Positions 1-8,272 of a stretch of DNA of 51,883 bases are shown here, piece after piece (positions within the stretch are counted from its first letter, which is position 1; each line of letters opens with the position of its first letter). Origin of the DNA: Fimenecus sp045611635 (GTDB taxonomy: Bacteria; Bacillota; Clostridia; Oscillospirales; Acutalibacteraceae). The stretch is taken from NCBI GenBank assembly GCA_045611635.1, contig JAZKXL010000075.1, positions 1-51,883 on the forward strand, given 5' to 3'. The translations under genes and the position numbers were made by a program. A model generated the notes under the pieces. It ran no database searches and was not told the origin of the DNA. It saw nothing but the letters and a program-made list of their open reading frames with translations.

Positions 1-2282
1 CACATATTGAGCCAACATTTTTTATAAAACTCTTTCTTGTTTTTATAATCCGCATTGACCTTTTTCTTTGTATCAACATAATCATTGAAATCGAGAAGCA
101 AATAGTAATGGTCAGGTGTGTGCCAAGATGCACCTTTAAGAATTGAATCATAAAGTTCTTTGAAAATCTTTGTTCTTCCGTCTTTCAAAGTACCATCAAC
201 AAGAGCATCAAGTACACGCTTAATTTTCTTGTCATTATCGTAAAGATTTTTTGAAGAATAATAATCTTTTACTTTTTCAATATCTTCAACTCTTGCACCA
301 AAAATGTAGTTATTCTCTTCACCTGCTTCTTCAACAATTTCAATGTTAGCACCGTCGAAGGTTCCAAGAGTAACTGCACCATTGAGCATAAGTTTCATAT
401 TACCTGTGCCACTTGCTTCTGTACCTGCAGTTGAAATTTGTTCACTAACATCAGCAGCAGCTACAAGCTTTTCAGCATAAGAAACATTGTAATTTTTGAC
501 AAAAACAACTTTAATATATTTTGATACTTCTTTATCTTTTTCGATAAGTTTTGCAATCTCATTGATAAGCTTAATTATACCTTTTGCACGAGCATATCCA
601 GGAGCTGATTTTGCACCAAAAATGAATGTTGTTGGTGTGAAATCTTTTAATGTACCTTCTTTGATTTCAAAGTACAACTCAAGAATTGCAAGAGCATTAA
701 GTAGCTGACGCTTATACTCGTGAAGACGTTTAATTTGAATGTCAAAAATTGAATTTTCATCAACATCTATACCATCATGAATCTTGATATATTCAACCAA
801 CTGTTTTTTCTTTGTTTCTTTTATAGAAATAAATCTATTCAAAACATTTTCATCATCAGCATACTTTTCAAGGCCTTTTAATTTATCAAGATTAGTAACC
901 CATTCATCATTGCCTAAAAGTTCCGTAATTAGTGAAGAAAATTCACGATTACACAGTAATAACCATCTTCTTTGAGTAATGCCATTTGTCTTATTTTGGA
1001 ACTTTTCAGGATAAAGCTCAAACCAATCTTTTAAAACATCAGTTTTAAGAATATCAGTATGAATTCTTGCAACACCATTCAAATATTTTGAACAAAAAAT
1101 TGCAAGATATGACATGTGCACACGCTTGTCTTGAATAATTTGCATTTTATCGGCTTTTTCTTTATCTATTTTTGCCTTTTTAAGCTCTTTTTTGAGCATC
1201 TTATCAAGCTTTTTAATAATATCTAAAACTTGTGGAATTGTATCTTTAATAATCTTTACATCCCATTTTTCAAGTGCTTCTTGCATAATGGTATGGTTTG
1301 TATAGTTAAATACTTTTTTTGTAATTTCAACTGCAAGGTCAAAATCAATATTTTCGTTTTCAGTTAAAAGTCTTATAAGCTCAGGAATTGATATTACTGG
1401 ATGAGTATCATTAAGTTGAATTGTAATAAAATCTACAAATTTAGTAAAATCATTTCCGTGAATATTCTTATATTTTCTAATGATATCTTGTAAAGATGCA
1501 CTTGAGAAGAAATACTGTTGTTTAAGGCGTAATTTTTTACCTTCATAAGTGTCGTCATTTGGATAAAGAACGCGTGAAATATCTTCTGCTCGATTTTTAA
1601 GATTAACTGATTTATCATATTTTTGTTGATTAAATAAATCAAAATCAAATGGCACAAGTGATTCTGCTTGCCATAATCTTAATGTCCCTACATTCTTAGT
1701 ACCATAGCCAATAACTGGCATATCATAAGGTACAGCTTTGACATTCATATCTTTAAATTCTACCACAACTGAATCGTTCTCATTACGGATTGACCAAGGG
1801 TCACCCCATTTTGTCCAATCATCAGCATATTCAACTTGAAAACCATCTTGAATATCTTGCTTGAAAAGGCCATATTTATAACGGATTCCATAACCGTCAA
1901 GTGCTATATTATGAGTTGCAGCACTTTCAAGGAAACAAGCCGCAAGACGACCTAAGCCACCATTACCTAACGCACTGTCTTCAATTTCCTCAAGCAAATT
2001 GAGTGATACTTTGTGTTTATTAAGTTCAGTTTCAATCTCATCATATAATCCCTTTGAAACAATATTGTTGTAGATTGCACGACCAACAAGAAATTCTGCT
2101 GAGAAATAAAATGCAGTTCGTTCTTTTATTCTTTTATTTCTACTATTCATCCAATCATCGGCAATTTCACCTATAACTGCAGTTGAAACTACATCGTGCA
2201 GTTCATTTGGTGTTAATTCACTTAAAGATTTAAGATATTTACTTTTAGCAAGTGATATTGCATCATTTACTATTTTTGACAT
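1..2282 (-). CDS. glgP: glycogen/alpha-glucan phosphorylase, 3' end cut off by the window edge
   Basis: The enzyme cleaves alpha-1,4-glucans with phosphate to give glucose-1-phosphate in the cytoplasm. Translating the minus strand from the ATG at 2282 gives MSKIVNDAISLAKSKY, then the conserved stretches FYFSAEFLVGR and EDSALGNGGLGRLAACF, and near 340-430 the PLP site EASGTGNMKLMLNG, whose Lys should carry pyridoxal phosphate. The frame stays open to base 1, ending FYKKCWLNM, close to the usual C-terminal end, so only a few tens of residues should be missing. AGAGG stands 9 bases before the start. The first 20 bases overlap the end of malQ, so the two are translationally linked as the last genes of the glucan operon. 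The family call is secure; the preferred chain length is unknown. Confidence 0.95.
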   Translation of the reverse strand, partial: MSKIVNDAISLAKSKYLKSLSELTPNELHDVVSTAVIGEIADDWMNSRNKRIKERTAFYFSAEFLVGRAIYNNIVSKGLYDEIETELNKHKVSLNLLEEIEDSALGNGGLGRLAACFLESAATHNIALDGYGIRYKYGLFKQDIQDGFQVEYADDWTKWGDPWSIRNENDSVVVEFKDMNVKAVPYDMPVIGYGTKNVGTLRLWQAESLVPFDFDLFNQQKYDKSVNLKNRAEDISRVLYPNDDTYEGKKLRLKQQYFFSSASLQDIIRKYKNIHGNDFTKFVDFITIQLNDTHPVISIPELIRLLTENENIDFDLAVEITKKVFNYTNHTIMQEALEKWDVKIIKDTIPQVLDIIKKLDKMLKKELKKAKIDKEKADKMQIIQDKRVHMSYLAIFCSKYLNGVARIHTDILKTDVLKDWFELYPEKFQNKTNGITQRRWLLLCNREFSSLITELLGNDEWVTNLDKLKGLEKYADDENVLNRFISIKETKKKQLVEYIKIHDGIDVDENSIFDIQIKRLHEYKRQLLNALAILELYFEIKEGTLKDFTPTTFIFGAKSAPGYARAKGIIKLINEIAKLIEKDKEVSKYIKVVFVKNYNVSYAEKLVAAADVSEQISTAGTEASGTGNMKLMLNGAVTLGTFDGANIEIVEEAGEENNYIFGARVEDIEKVKDYYSSKNLYDNDKKIKRVLDALVDGTLKDGRTKIFKELYDSILKGASWHTPDHYYLLLDFNDYVDTKKKVNADYKNKKEFYKKCWLNM

Positions 2283-3780
2283 TTGTTTTTCCTCTTTTCA
2301 CATTTGGCACACGCTTGTAAAGTGCAGTATAATACTTAATTTTCTCTGCCAATTCATCACTTAAATAACCAGGTTTTGCACGCCACTGCCAATTATCCTT
2401 AACAGTTGATGGATAATTCATCCGTGCTTCATTACCAAGACCTAATAAGTCTTGCATTGTGACGATTGCAGTATCGGAATTACTTGACCATACAGCTTTC
2501 ATCATGCCCCAATTATAGCCCTCTTTACGAGTTAAACGAAGATATTCTTTTGCACGCTTACGAGTTTTTATTGATGCAGTTTTAGTCATATATCCCATAA
2601 TTGTATCGTTATCGTGAGTACCAACATAAGCAACCGAATTCTTTGTAAATTTGTGAAGTAGATAGTCGTTTTCTTCATCAGTATCAAAAGCAAACTGAAG
2701 CACTTTCATGCCTGGATATTTGCTTTGTTTTAACATTTTTTTAACAGCAGGAGTTAAAAAGCCCAAATCCTCAGCAATAATATTCATTTTACCAAGGTCC
2801 TTTTCAATTTCACGGAAAAATTCAATTCCCGGTCCTTTTCTCCACTCACCCACTTTTGCAGTTTTGGAATCTGAAGGTATACAGTAATATGACTCAAATC
2901 CTCTAAAATGGTCAATGCGAATAACATCACACAACGAATATTGATGTTTAATTCGCTCTTTCCACCAAAAGTATTGGTCATTTTTCATATATTCCCAATC
3001 ATAAAGCGGGTTTCCCCAAAGTTGACCATCATCTGAAAAAGCATCGGGTGGACAACCTGCAACCTCAGTTGGATTGCAGTCTTCATCAAGCAAAAAATTC
3101 TTTGGATTTGCCCATACGTCAGCACTATCGCCTGCAACATAAATGGGAATATCACCAATAATCAAAATACCGTTATCATTTGCATATTTCTTAAGCTTTA
3201 TCCATTGAGTAAAAAATAAATATTGAATAAATTTTTGAAATTTAATTTCATCTTTTAATTCAGCTTTTGCTTTATCGATTGCTGTTAATTTGCGAACTTT
3301 CAAATCAGTCGGCCACTCATTCCATGGCTTACCATCAAAAGTGTTTTTAAGTGCCATATACAAAGCAAAATCATCAAGCCAAAAAGCATTCATATTGCTA
3401 AACTCAACATAATCAGTTTTAGTTAAATCAAAATTATTGTATGCTTTTTTCAATACATTAAAACGATATTTATAAAGTTTTTGAAAATCTACTTTTTCAT
3501 CATCTTCGCACCAATTAATTCTTGAAAAATCACTTTTTTTGAGTAACCCTTCATCACAAAGTAAATCAAAATCAATAAAATATGGGTTACCCGCAAATGT
3601 TGAAAATGACTGATAAGGAGAATCGCCATAACTTGTTGGGCAAAGCGGTAATACCTGCCAATACGTTTGACCACTTTGTTTTAAAAAATCTACAAATTTA
3701 TATGCTTCAATACCAAGTGTACCAATACCCGTACTACCAGGTAAAGAGGAAATATGCATTAAAACTCCACTTGCTCTCAT
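2263..3780 (-). CDS. malQ: 4-alpha-glucanotransferase (amylomaltase, GH77)
   Basis: This cytoplasmic enzyme disproportionates maltodextrins, making longer chains that phosphorylase can use plus free glucose. At 505 residues it has the normal length for the short bacterial form. The N-terminus MRASGVLMHISSLPG is typical. GH77 catalytic residues are visible: the nucleophile Asp290 in VIRIDHFRGF, the acid Glu337 in IIAEDLGFLTP and Asp390 in GTHDND. The start is preceded by AAGGACG. It lies between the transporter ATPase gene (58 bases upstream) and glgP, which overlaps its end. Together they form the standard maltodextrin catabolic pair. Confidence 0.96.
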   Translation of the reverse strand: MRASGVLMHISSLPGSTGIGTLGIEAYKFVDFLKQSGQTYWQVLPLCPTSYGDSPYQSFSTFAGNPYFIDFDLLCDEGLLKKSDFSRINWCEDDEKVDFQKLYKYRFNVLKKAYNNFDLTKTDYVEFSNMNAFWLDDFALYMALKNTFDGKPWNEWPTDLKVRKLTAIDKAKAELKDEIKFQKFIQYLFFTQWIKLKKYANDNGILIIGDIPIYVAGDSADVWANPKNFLLDEDCNPTEVAGCPPDAFSDDGQLWGNPLYDWEYMKNDQYFWWKERIKHQYSLCDVIRIDHFRGFESYYCIPSDSKTAKVGEWRKGPGIEFFREIEKDLGKMNIIAEDLGFLTPAVKKMLKQSKYPGMKVLQFAFDTDEENDYLLHKFTKNSVAYVGTHDNDTIMGYMTKTASIKTRKRAKEYLRLTRKEGYNWGMMKAVWSSNSDTAIVTMQDLLGLGNEARMNYPSTVKDNWQWRAKPGYLSDELAEKIKYYTALYKRVPNVKRGKTNVKNSK

Positions 3781-3838
3781 AAGAATCGTCCTTAAATAAA
3801 TAATATAAATAAAATAATATTATTTTTTAACATAAAAG

Positions 3839-4933
3839 TCAATCACAGATTAAATTTTCACTGACTTTGTCAAATATATGAACTCTTTCAGCATCAAATA
3901 CAACATTGCATAATGTGTCACTTTTAACATTATTATTTGTTGGAATGTTTGCAATAATAGACTGATTTTTAATTTTTCCGTATAAATAATAGTCAGAGCC
4001 CGTCATCTCTGCAATTTCAACATGGAACTGAAATGAACTTCCATCATCATTTTTAGCAAGACTTATATTTTCTGGCCTTATACCTAAAACCACTTCTTTG
4101 TTAATATATAAAGACAGTTTCTCATTCATACGAGAGGGCAATTTTATAGCACAGTTTTCAAACAAACCATAAAAATCATTAATCTTTCTAACAATTTTAC
4201 AATTTATAAAGTTCATTTGAGGTGAGCCAATAAACCCTGCCACAAAAATATTTTGAGGGTGATTATAAAGCATTTGCGGCGTATCATGTTGCATAATTTT
4301 GCCATCTTTCATTACTACAATTCTATCACCCATTGTCATCGCTTCTGTTTGGTCATGAGTAACATAAACAAAAGTTGTTTGCAATTCTTTATGAAGCATT
4401 GAAATTCTACTTCTCATTTCAGTGCGAAGTTTTGCATCAAGATTTGAAAGTGGCTCATCTAATAAAAATACTGACGGCTCACGTACCATTGCTCTACCCA
4501 ATGCTACGCGTTGCCTTTGTCCACCTGACAACGCACGCGGTTTACGGTTTAGATACTGTTCAATATCAAGAACTTTAGCGGCTTCATGCACTTTTTTATC
4601 AATTATTTTCTTAGGCACTTTTCTATTTTTAAGTCCGAAAGCCATATTTTTATAAACATTCATATGCGGATATAAAGCATAACTTTGAAACACCATCGCA
4701 ATATCGCGATTTTTAGGTGATACGTTGTTAACTAGTTTTTCGCCGATATACATTTCACCATCAGTTATTTCTTCAAGTCCAGCAATCATACGAAGTGTAG
4801 TTGACTTACCGCAACCTGACGGACCTACAAGAATTACAAACTCCTTGTCTTTAATCTCAAGATTAAGGTTTTCTATAACTGTAACCCCATCTTCATACGT
4901 TTTTTTAATATTTTTTAATAAAATTGATGCCAT
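3839..4933 (-). CDS. sugar ABC transporter ATP-binding protein (MsmX/UgpC type)
   Basis: This is the ATPase of a CUT1-type carbohydrate importer, working at the inner membrane face as a dimer. The 364 residues hold an N-terminal nucleotide-binding domain with Walker A GPSGCGKST (about 37-45), the ABC signature LSGGQRQR (about 135-142) and Walker B VFLLDEP (about 155-161), followed by the D-loop SNLDAK. From about residue 240 there is a C-terminal TOBE-type regulatory domain containing LGIRPENI. AGGTG sits 7 bases before the ATG. It directly follows the second permease gene with 8 bases between. Such ATPases often serve several sugar transporters in Firmicutes; having the gene inside this operon makes the glucan importer its first partner. 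Confidence 0.93.
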   Translation of the reverse strand: MASILLKNIKKTYEDGVTVIENLNLEIKDKEFVILVGPSGCGKSTTLRMIAGLEEITDGEMYIGEKLVNNVSPKNRDIAMVFQSYALYPHMNVYKNMAFGLKNRKVPKKIIDKKVHEAAKVLDIEQYLNRKPRALSGGQRQRVALGRAMVREPSVFLLDEPLSNLDAKLRTEMRSRISMLHKELQTTFVYVTHDQTEAMTMGDRIVVMKDGKIMQHDTPQMLYNHPQNIFVAGFIGSPQMNFINCKIVRKINDFYGLFENCAIKLPSRMNEKLSLYINKEVVLGIRPENISLAKNDDGSSFQFHVEIAEMTGSDYYLYGKIKNQSIIANIPTNNNVKSDTLCNVVFDAERVHIFDKVSENLICD

Positions 4934-4941
4934 AAAATCAC

Positions 4942-5781
4942 CTAACCTTTGACTGCGCCATCAATTACGCCTTTAATAATATATTTTTGACACACAAGAT
5001 AAAAAGCAATAATTGGAATAATTGCAAGCACAAGCATTGCCATAAATCCACCCCAATCTATCGAACCATATGCACCCTGCATTGTAAGTTGAATAGCAAC
5101 TGAAAGAGTTTTATTTCTTGAGCCGAGTAATAAATATGGTAAAAGGAAATCATTCCAAATCCACATAGCATTCAAAATTGCAACAGTTATTGCAGTTGGT
5201 TTTAAGATTGGAAATACAACCATAAAAAATGTTTTTAATGGACTACAACCATCAATCATTGATGCTTCTTCAATCTCTTTAGGTAATCCCTTAACAAATC
5301 CACTAAACATAAACACAGATAGTCCCGAACCAAAGCCAAGATAAACAGGAATAATGCCGAAAATATTGTTAAGACCAAGATTAAAACAAATTGAGGTCAT
5401 TGTAAACATAACCATTTGAAATGGAACAATCATACTAAAAAGAAATAAATAATAAATACCTTTATTAAGTTTAGACTTAACTCTTGTTATATACCAAGCT
5501 GTCATAGAAGTAAAAATAACAATTGCAAGTACAGAGCCAACTGTTATAAATAAGGTTCTAAAAAAAGCTTCTAAAATTCCCGAACTACGTATTCCATTTA
5601 TATAATTTTCAAATCCAACAAAAGTATCTTCATTAGGGAATTCAAATGGTGTACTAACAATATTGAATTTTGATTTAAATGAATTTATTACTACAAGATA
5701 AATTGGAAATAGAAATAATAGCGATAGAAGCAAAAGCGCCACAAAAGAAAACAAATTGAATAGTTTTGATTTTTGTTTCAT
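4942..5781 (-). CDS. sugar ABC transporter permease, MalG-like
   Basis: This is an inner-membrane subunit of the CUT1 sugar importer. Its 279 residues start with a hydrophobic helix (about 10-32) and contain about six membrane segments. The cytoplasmic coupling loop is seen as EEASMIDGCSPLKTFFMVV, the EAA motif that contacts the ATPase. The C-terminus IIKGVIDGAVKG is typical of MalG-like proteins. The start ATG overlaps the stop of the MalF-like gene by one base (TAATG), indicating coupled translation and a paired heteromer. The exact sugar cannot be read from the permease; the neighbours malQ and glgP indicate maltodextrins. Confidence 0.94.
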   Translation of the reverse strand: MKQKSKLFNLFSFVALLLLSLLFLFPIYLVVINSFKSKFNIVSTPFEFPNEDTFVGFENYINGIRSSGILEAFFRTLFITVGSVLAIVIFTSMTAWYITRVKSKLNKGIYYLFLFSMIVPFQMVMFTMTSICFNLGLNNIFGIIPVYLGFGSGLSVFMFSGFVKGLPKEIEEASMIDGCSPLKTFFMVVFPILKPTAITVAILNAMWIWNDFLLPYLLLGSRNKTLSVAIQLTMQGAYGSIDWGGFMAMLVLAIIPIIAFYLVCQKYIIKGVIDGAVKG

Positions 5782-6626
5782 TAATTTTCTACCTCTTTTC
5801 TTCCTGTAATTTTAAGTTGAGCAAACGCTATCAGTGCAACAATTACAAAAAAAACTACCGCTTTCGCTTGTCCAACACCTTGCCAACCGATTCGCCCATA
5901 GAATGTATTAAAAATATCTAATGCTAGCATGGAAGTTTCTCTAGCAGGTGCTCCACCTGTAAGTGCTAAATTTTGATCAAACAACTTGAATGAATTAGTA
6001 ATAGTAAGGAACAAACAAATTGTAACCGCAGGCATAACCATTGGAATGGTAATGTTTCTTAAAATCGAAAATGGTGTTGCTCCATCAATTTGTGCCGCCT
6101 CATTTAATTCAGATGGAATATTTTGTAAACTTGCAATATAGATAACCATCATATAGCCAATTAATTGCCAATTTATAAGAAATACTAGTCCCCAAAAGCC
6201 ATAATCAGCACTATATGTTATATCGTAACCAAATACACCTAGAATTGAGTTTATAAGCAAATTCCATATATAGCCAAGAACAATGCCACCAATAAGATTA
6301 GGCATAAAAAATATAGTTCTAAAAAATGAAGTGCCTTTTAATGCTCGAGTTAAAAGTAACGCAAGAATAAAGGCAAATAGGTTAATTGTAATTACTGATG
6401 CAATGGTAAATTTAACTGTAAACCACAGTGCATTTAAAAAGTTTTCATCTTGTGTAAATGCCTTAATGTAATTATCGATTCCAACCCATGTTGCATTTTC
6501 AACTGTAGTAAATTTTGTAAAAGATAGGTAAATTCCCATAACGAAAGGTATAAGAAATACAACTACAAACGAAATTAATGTAGGCAACAAAAAGATTGGA
6601 AAATATTTTTTCATATTTCTTTCCAT
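5781..6626 (-). CDS. sugar ABC transporter permease, MalF-like
   Basis: This is the partner permease of the CUT1 importer, about 281 residues. It has an N-terminal helix (FPIFLLPTLISFVVVFLIPF) and an EAA coupling loop, ELNEAAQIDGATPFSILRN. I place the start at the ATG at 6626 because AAGGGCGG stands 5 bases before it. A second ATG at 6614 after GGAAAG is nearly as good. A longer reading from 6659 would run through the intergenic hairpin and is unlikely. The gene lies 20 bases below a strong hairpin that separates it from the binding-protein gene, as is common where the binding protein is needed in excess. Confidence 0.93.
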   Translation of the reverse strand: MERNMKKYFPIFLLPTLISFVVVFLIPFVMGIYLSFTKFTTVENATWVGIDNYIKAFTQDENFLNALWFTVKFTIASVITINLFAFILALLLTRALKGTSFFRTIFFMPNLIGGIVLGYIWNLLINSILGVFGYDITYSADYGFWGLVFLINWQLIGYMMVIYIASLQNIPSELNEAAQIDGATPFSILRNITIPMVMPAVTICLFLTITNSFKLFDQNLALTGGAPARETSMLALDIFNTFYGRIGWQGVGQAKAVVFFVIVALIAFAQLKITGRKEVEN

Positions 6627-6646
6627 AAAAACCGCCCTTGACACAT

Positions 6647-6673
6647 AATCGCCCCACAATTAGCGGGGCGATT
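6647..6673 (-). promoter_or_regulatory. intercistronic stem-loop between binding protein and permease genes
   Basis: Perfect 9-base arms, AATCGCCCC (6647-6655) and GGGGCGATT (6665-6673), enclose a 9-base loop. The hairpin starts 8 bases after the stop of the binding-protein gene and lacks a U-run on the transcribed minus strand. It therefore looks like an mRNA-stabilising or partial-termination element rather than a full terminator. Such elements typically give more binding protein than permease. Confidence 0.75.
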
Positions 6674-6681
6674 TTTATAAT

Positions 6682-8034
6682 TTACTGACTTTCGTTTTTC
6701 CAGGATTTAATAAAATCAGACTTAACTTTCTCCCATTTTTTTGTGCCTTGAGCATATTGCAACAAAGAGGCACCAAAATCTTCTTTAAATGTCTGACTTG
6801 GAAATACTGTAAAGTTCCATGGAATTGTTGTAACATCAGCATTATTCATCCATTTAATAACTTCTTGTGCTAACGGGTCTTTAGGAAGTTCATCCTCTTT
6901 AAAAGTATCAAATGGAGCAATAAATTCAAGTTTTTCATTTACAAACTTTTTACCAGTTTCACTTGAAAATAGCCAATACATAAAATCTGCAGCAGCCTTT
7001 TGTTCTGCTTCAGTTGCTTGTGAGTTAATTGCAAAGAAATTTTCAGTACCTATACACAATTCTTGTTTTTCCCCGCCATCAACACCAATATATATTGGAA
7101 GATATTTGATATTTTCAGCTTTAACGGTATTTTTATCAATACCGTTAATTTGTGACCAAGCCCAGTTACCATTTTGCACCATAGCACATTGACCAAGAGC
7201 AAATTCAGTCATTGATTCATCAACAATTTTTGAGCCAAGAACTTTTTTATCAGTAGTAGAATTATTTAAATATAGGTCGAAAATATTCTTAAAATTTTCA
7301 GAATATTTAAACTTAATAGTTTTTACTGCATTACTTGACAAATCCACTTTATCATCATTTAATTCATAATATACTGGTATATTTGCTAGATGTGTTTGCC
7401 AACGCCAATCCTCACCTGTTTTTAATGAAGTTGCTGCAAATACACCTTTAATACCAAGCTTGTCCGCATTTTTTTGCATATCTTCAACAACTTTTTTCAA
7501 CGATTCAAAATTCTTGATTTCATCCATTGAATTTATATCAGTTGCTCTATCGTTTAATGCAAAATATTTATCAGTAATTGCTTTGTTATAAATAATTCCA
7601 TAACCTTCAACTACATATGGAATACCATATACTTTTCCGCCTGCGGTCACAGCAAGTGATTTATCAGTCAAGTGTTTATAAAGTTCAGTGTTAGATAAAT
7701 CTGCACAGTAATCTTTCCAGTTTGCATACCCTTTAGGTCCGTTGATTTGAAATAACGTTGGTGATTCATTAGTGCCCATTTTTGCAGCCAATGTTTGTTC
7801 ATAGTTGCCGCTAGCAGCTGTTTCTACTATTAAAGTATTCCCAGTTTCATCCTTATAAGCTTTTGCAATTTCTTCATACACATTTGCAACTTCAGGTTTA
7901 AAGTTTAAAAAGCGTACTGCTGCTTTTTCATTATTACCTTGTGGCGTTGGATTTAGACCCCCTTTGTTAGTGCAAGACGTAAACACTGTCGTCAATAAAA
8001 GTACCACCATTAAAATTGATAAAACTTTTTTCAT
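6682..8034 (-). CDS. sugar ABC transporter substrate-binding lipoprotein (MalE-like)
   Basis: This extracellular solute-binding protein (family 1) is lipid-anchored to the membrane. The 450 residues begin with MKKVLSILMVVLLLTTVFTS and a lipobox Cys at 21, so signal peptidase II cleavage is expected. The mature part shows features of the family, such as NESPTLFQINGP near the N-lobe, FALGQCAMVQNGNWAW, and AADFMYWLFSSETGKKFVNE near the C-lobe. AGGAGG stands 6 bases before the ATG. It is the first gene of the operon followed by both permeases, the ATPase, malQ and glgP, so its ligand is most likely a maltodextrin or other alpha-glucan fragment. The ligand itself is an inference. Confidence 0.93.
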   Translation of the reverse strand: MKKVLSILMVVLLLTTVFTSCTNKGGLNPTPQGNNEKAAVRFLNFKPEVANVYEEIAKAYKDETGNTLIVETAASGNYEQTLAAKMGTNESPTLFQINGPKGYANWKDYCADLSNTELYKHLTDKSLAVTAGGKVYGIPYVVEGYGIIYNKAITDKYFALNDRATDINSMDEIKNFESLKKVVEDMQKNADKLGIKGVFAATSLKTGEDWRWQTHLANIPVYYELNDDKVDLSSNAVKTIKFKYSENFKNIFDLYLNNSTTDKKVLGSKIVDESMTEFALGQCAMVQNGNWAWSQINGIDKNTVKAENIKYLPIYIGVDGGEKQELCIGTENFFAINSQATEAEQKAAADFMYWLFSSETGKKFVNEKLEFIAPFDTFKEDELPKDPLAQEVIKWMNNADVTTIPWNFTVFPSQTFKEDFGASLLQYAQGTKKWEKVKSDFIKSWKNESQ

Positions 8035-8130
8035 TTTTAACCTCCTAAACTGAAATTCTTGCGAACTTCTTTTTATCTATTTTTACCAAATATTTAATAA
8101 AAAATTCCACGAAATAAACTGCAAAATATA

Positions 8131-8158
8131 TTGTTTTTTTGTAGTTTTGGAGTATAAT
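8131..8158 (+). promoter_or_regulatory. probable sigma-A promoter of the ABC-F leader
   Basis: TTGTTT (8131-8136) and TATAAT (8153-8158) are separated by 16 bases. Transcription would begin near 8165 and produce a leader of about 108 bases before the ABC-F start at 8273. Its match is good at -10 and moderate at -35. Confidence 0.55.
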
Positions 8159-8189
8159 TAAATGTATCTTGTTCATAAGTGTTAATTTT

Positions 8190-8240
8190 ATGAAAATATT
8201 AAAAAAGAATTTTAAAAATATTATAAAAATTAGGGACTGA
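8190..8240 (+). CDS. possible 16-codon leader peptide ahead of the ABC-F gene
   Basis: ATG at 8190 opens a frame encoding MKILKKNFKNIIKIRD and stops with TGA at 8238-8240. The stop forms the last three bases of the left arm of the terminator that follows. A ribosome reaching the stop would cover the left arm and block hairpin formation. The peptide is rich in Lys, Ile and Asn. There is no good Shine-Dalgarno sequence (only AAGTG upstream), so translation is uncertain. A still shorter frame, MYLVHKC at 8162-8185, precedes it. Confidence 0.3.
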   Translation: MKILKKNFKNIIKIRD

Positions 8241-8257
8241 AAATCAGTCCCTTTTTT
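8233..8257 (+). terminator. leader terminator (attenuator candidate) before the ABC-F gene
   Basis: Arms GGGACTGA (8233-8240) and TCAGTCCC (8244-8251) pair perfectly around a 3-base loop and are followed directly by six T (8252-8257). No plus-strand gene lies upstream that it could terminate, and the coding start is only 15 bases beyond. It therefore looks like conditional termination in the leader. Confidence 0.75.
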
Positions 8258-8272
8258 ATGAAGGTGCAAATT

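Noticed and set aside
6627..6659. N-terminal extension of the MalF-like permease to 6659
   Set aside because: It would run through the intercistronic hairpin and lacks a ribosome site; 6626 or 6614 is better supported.
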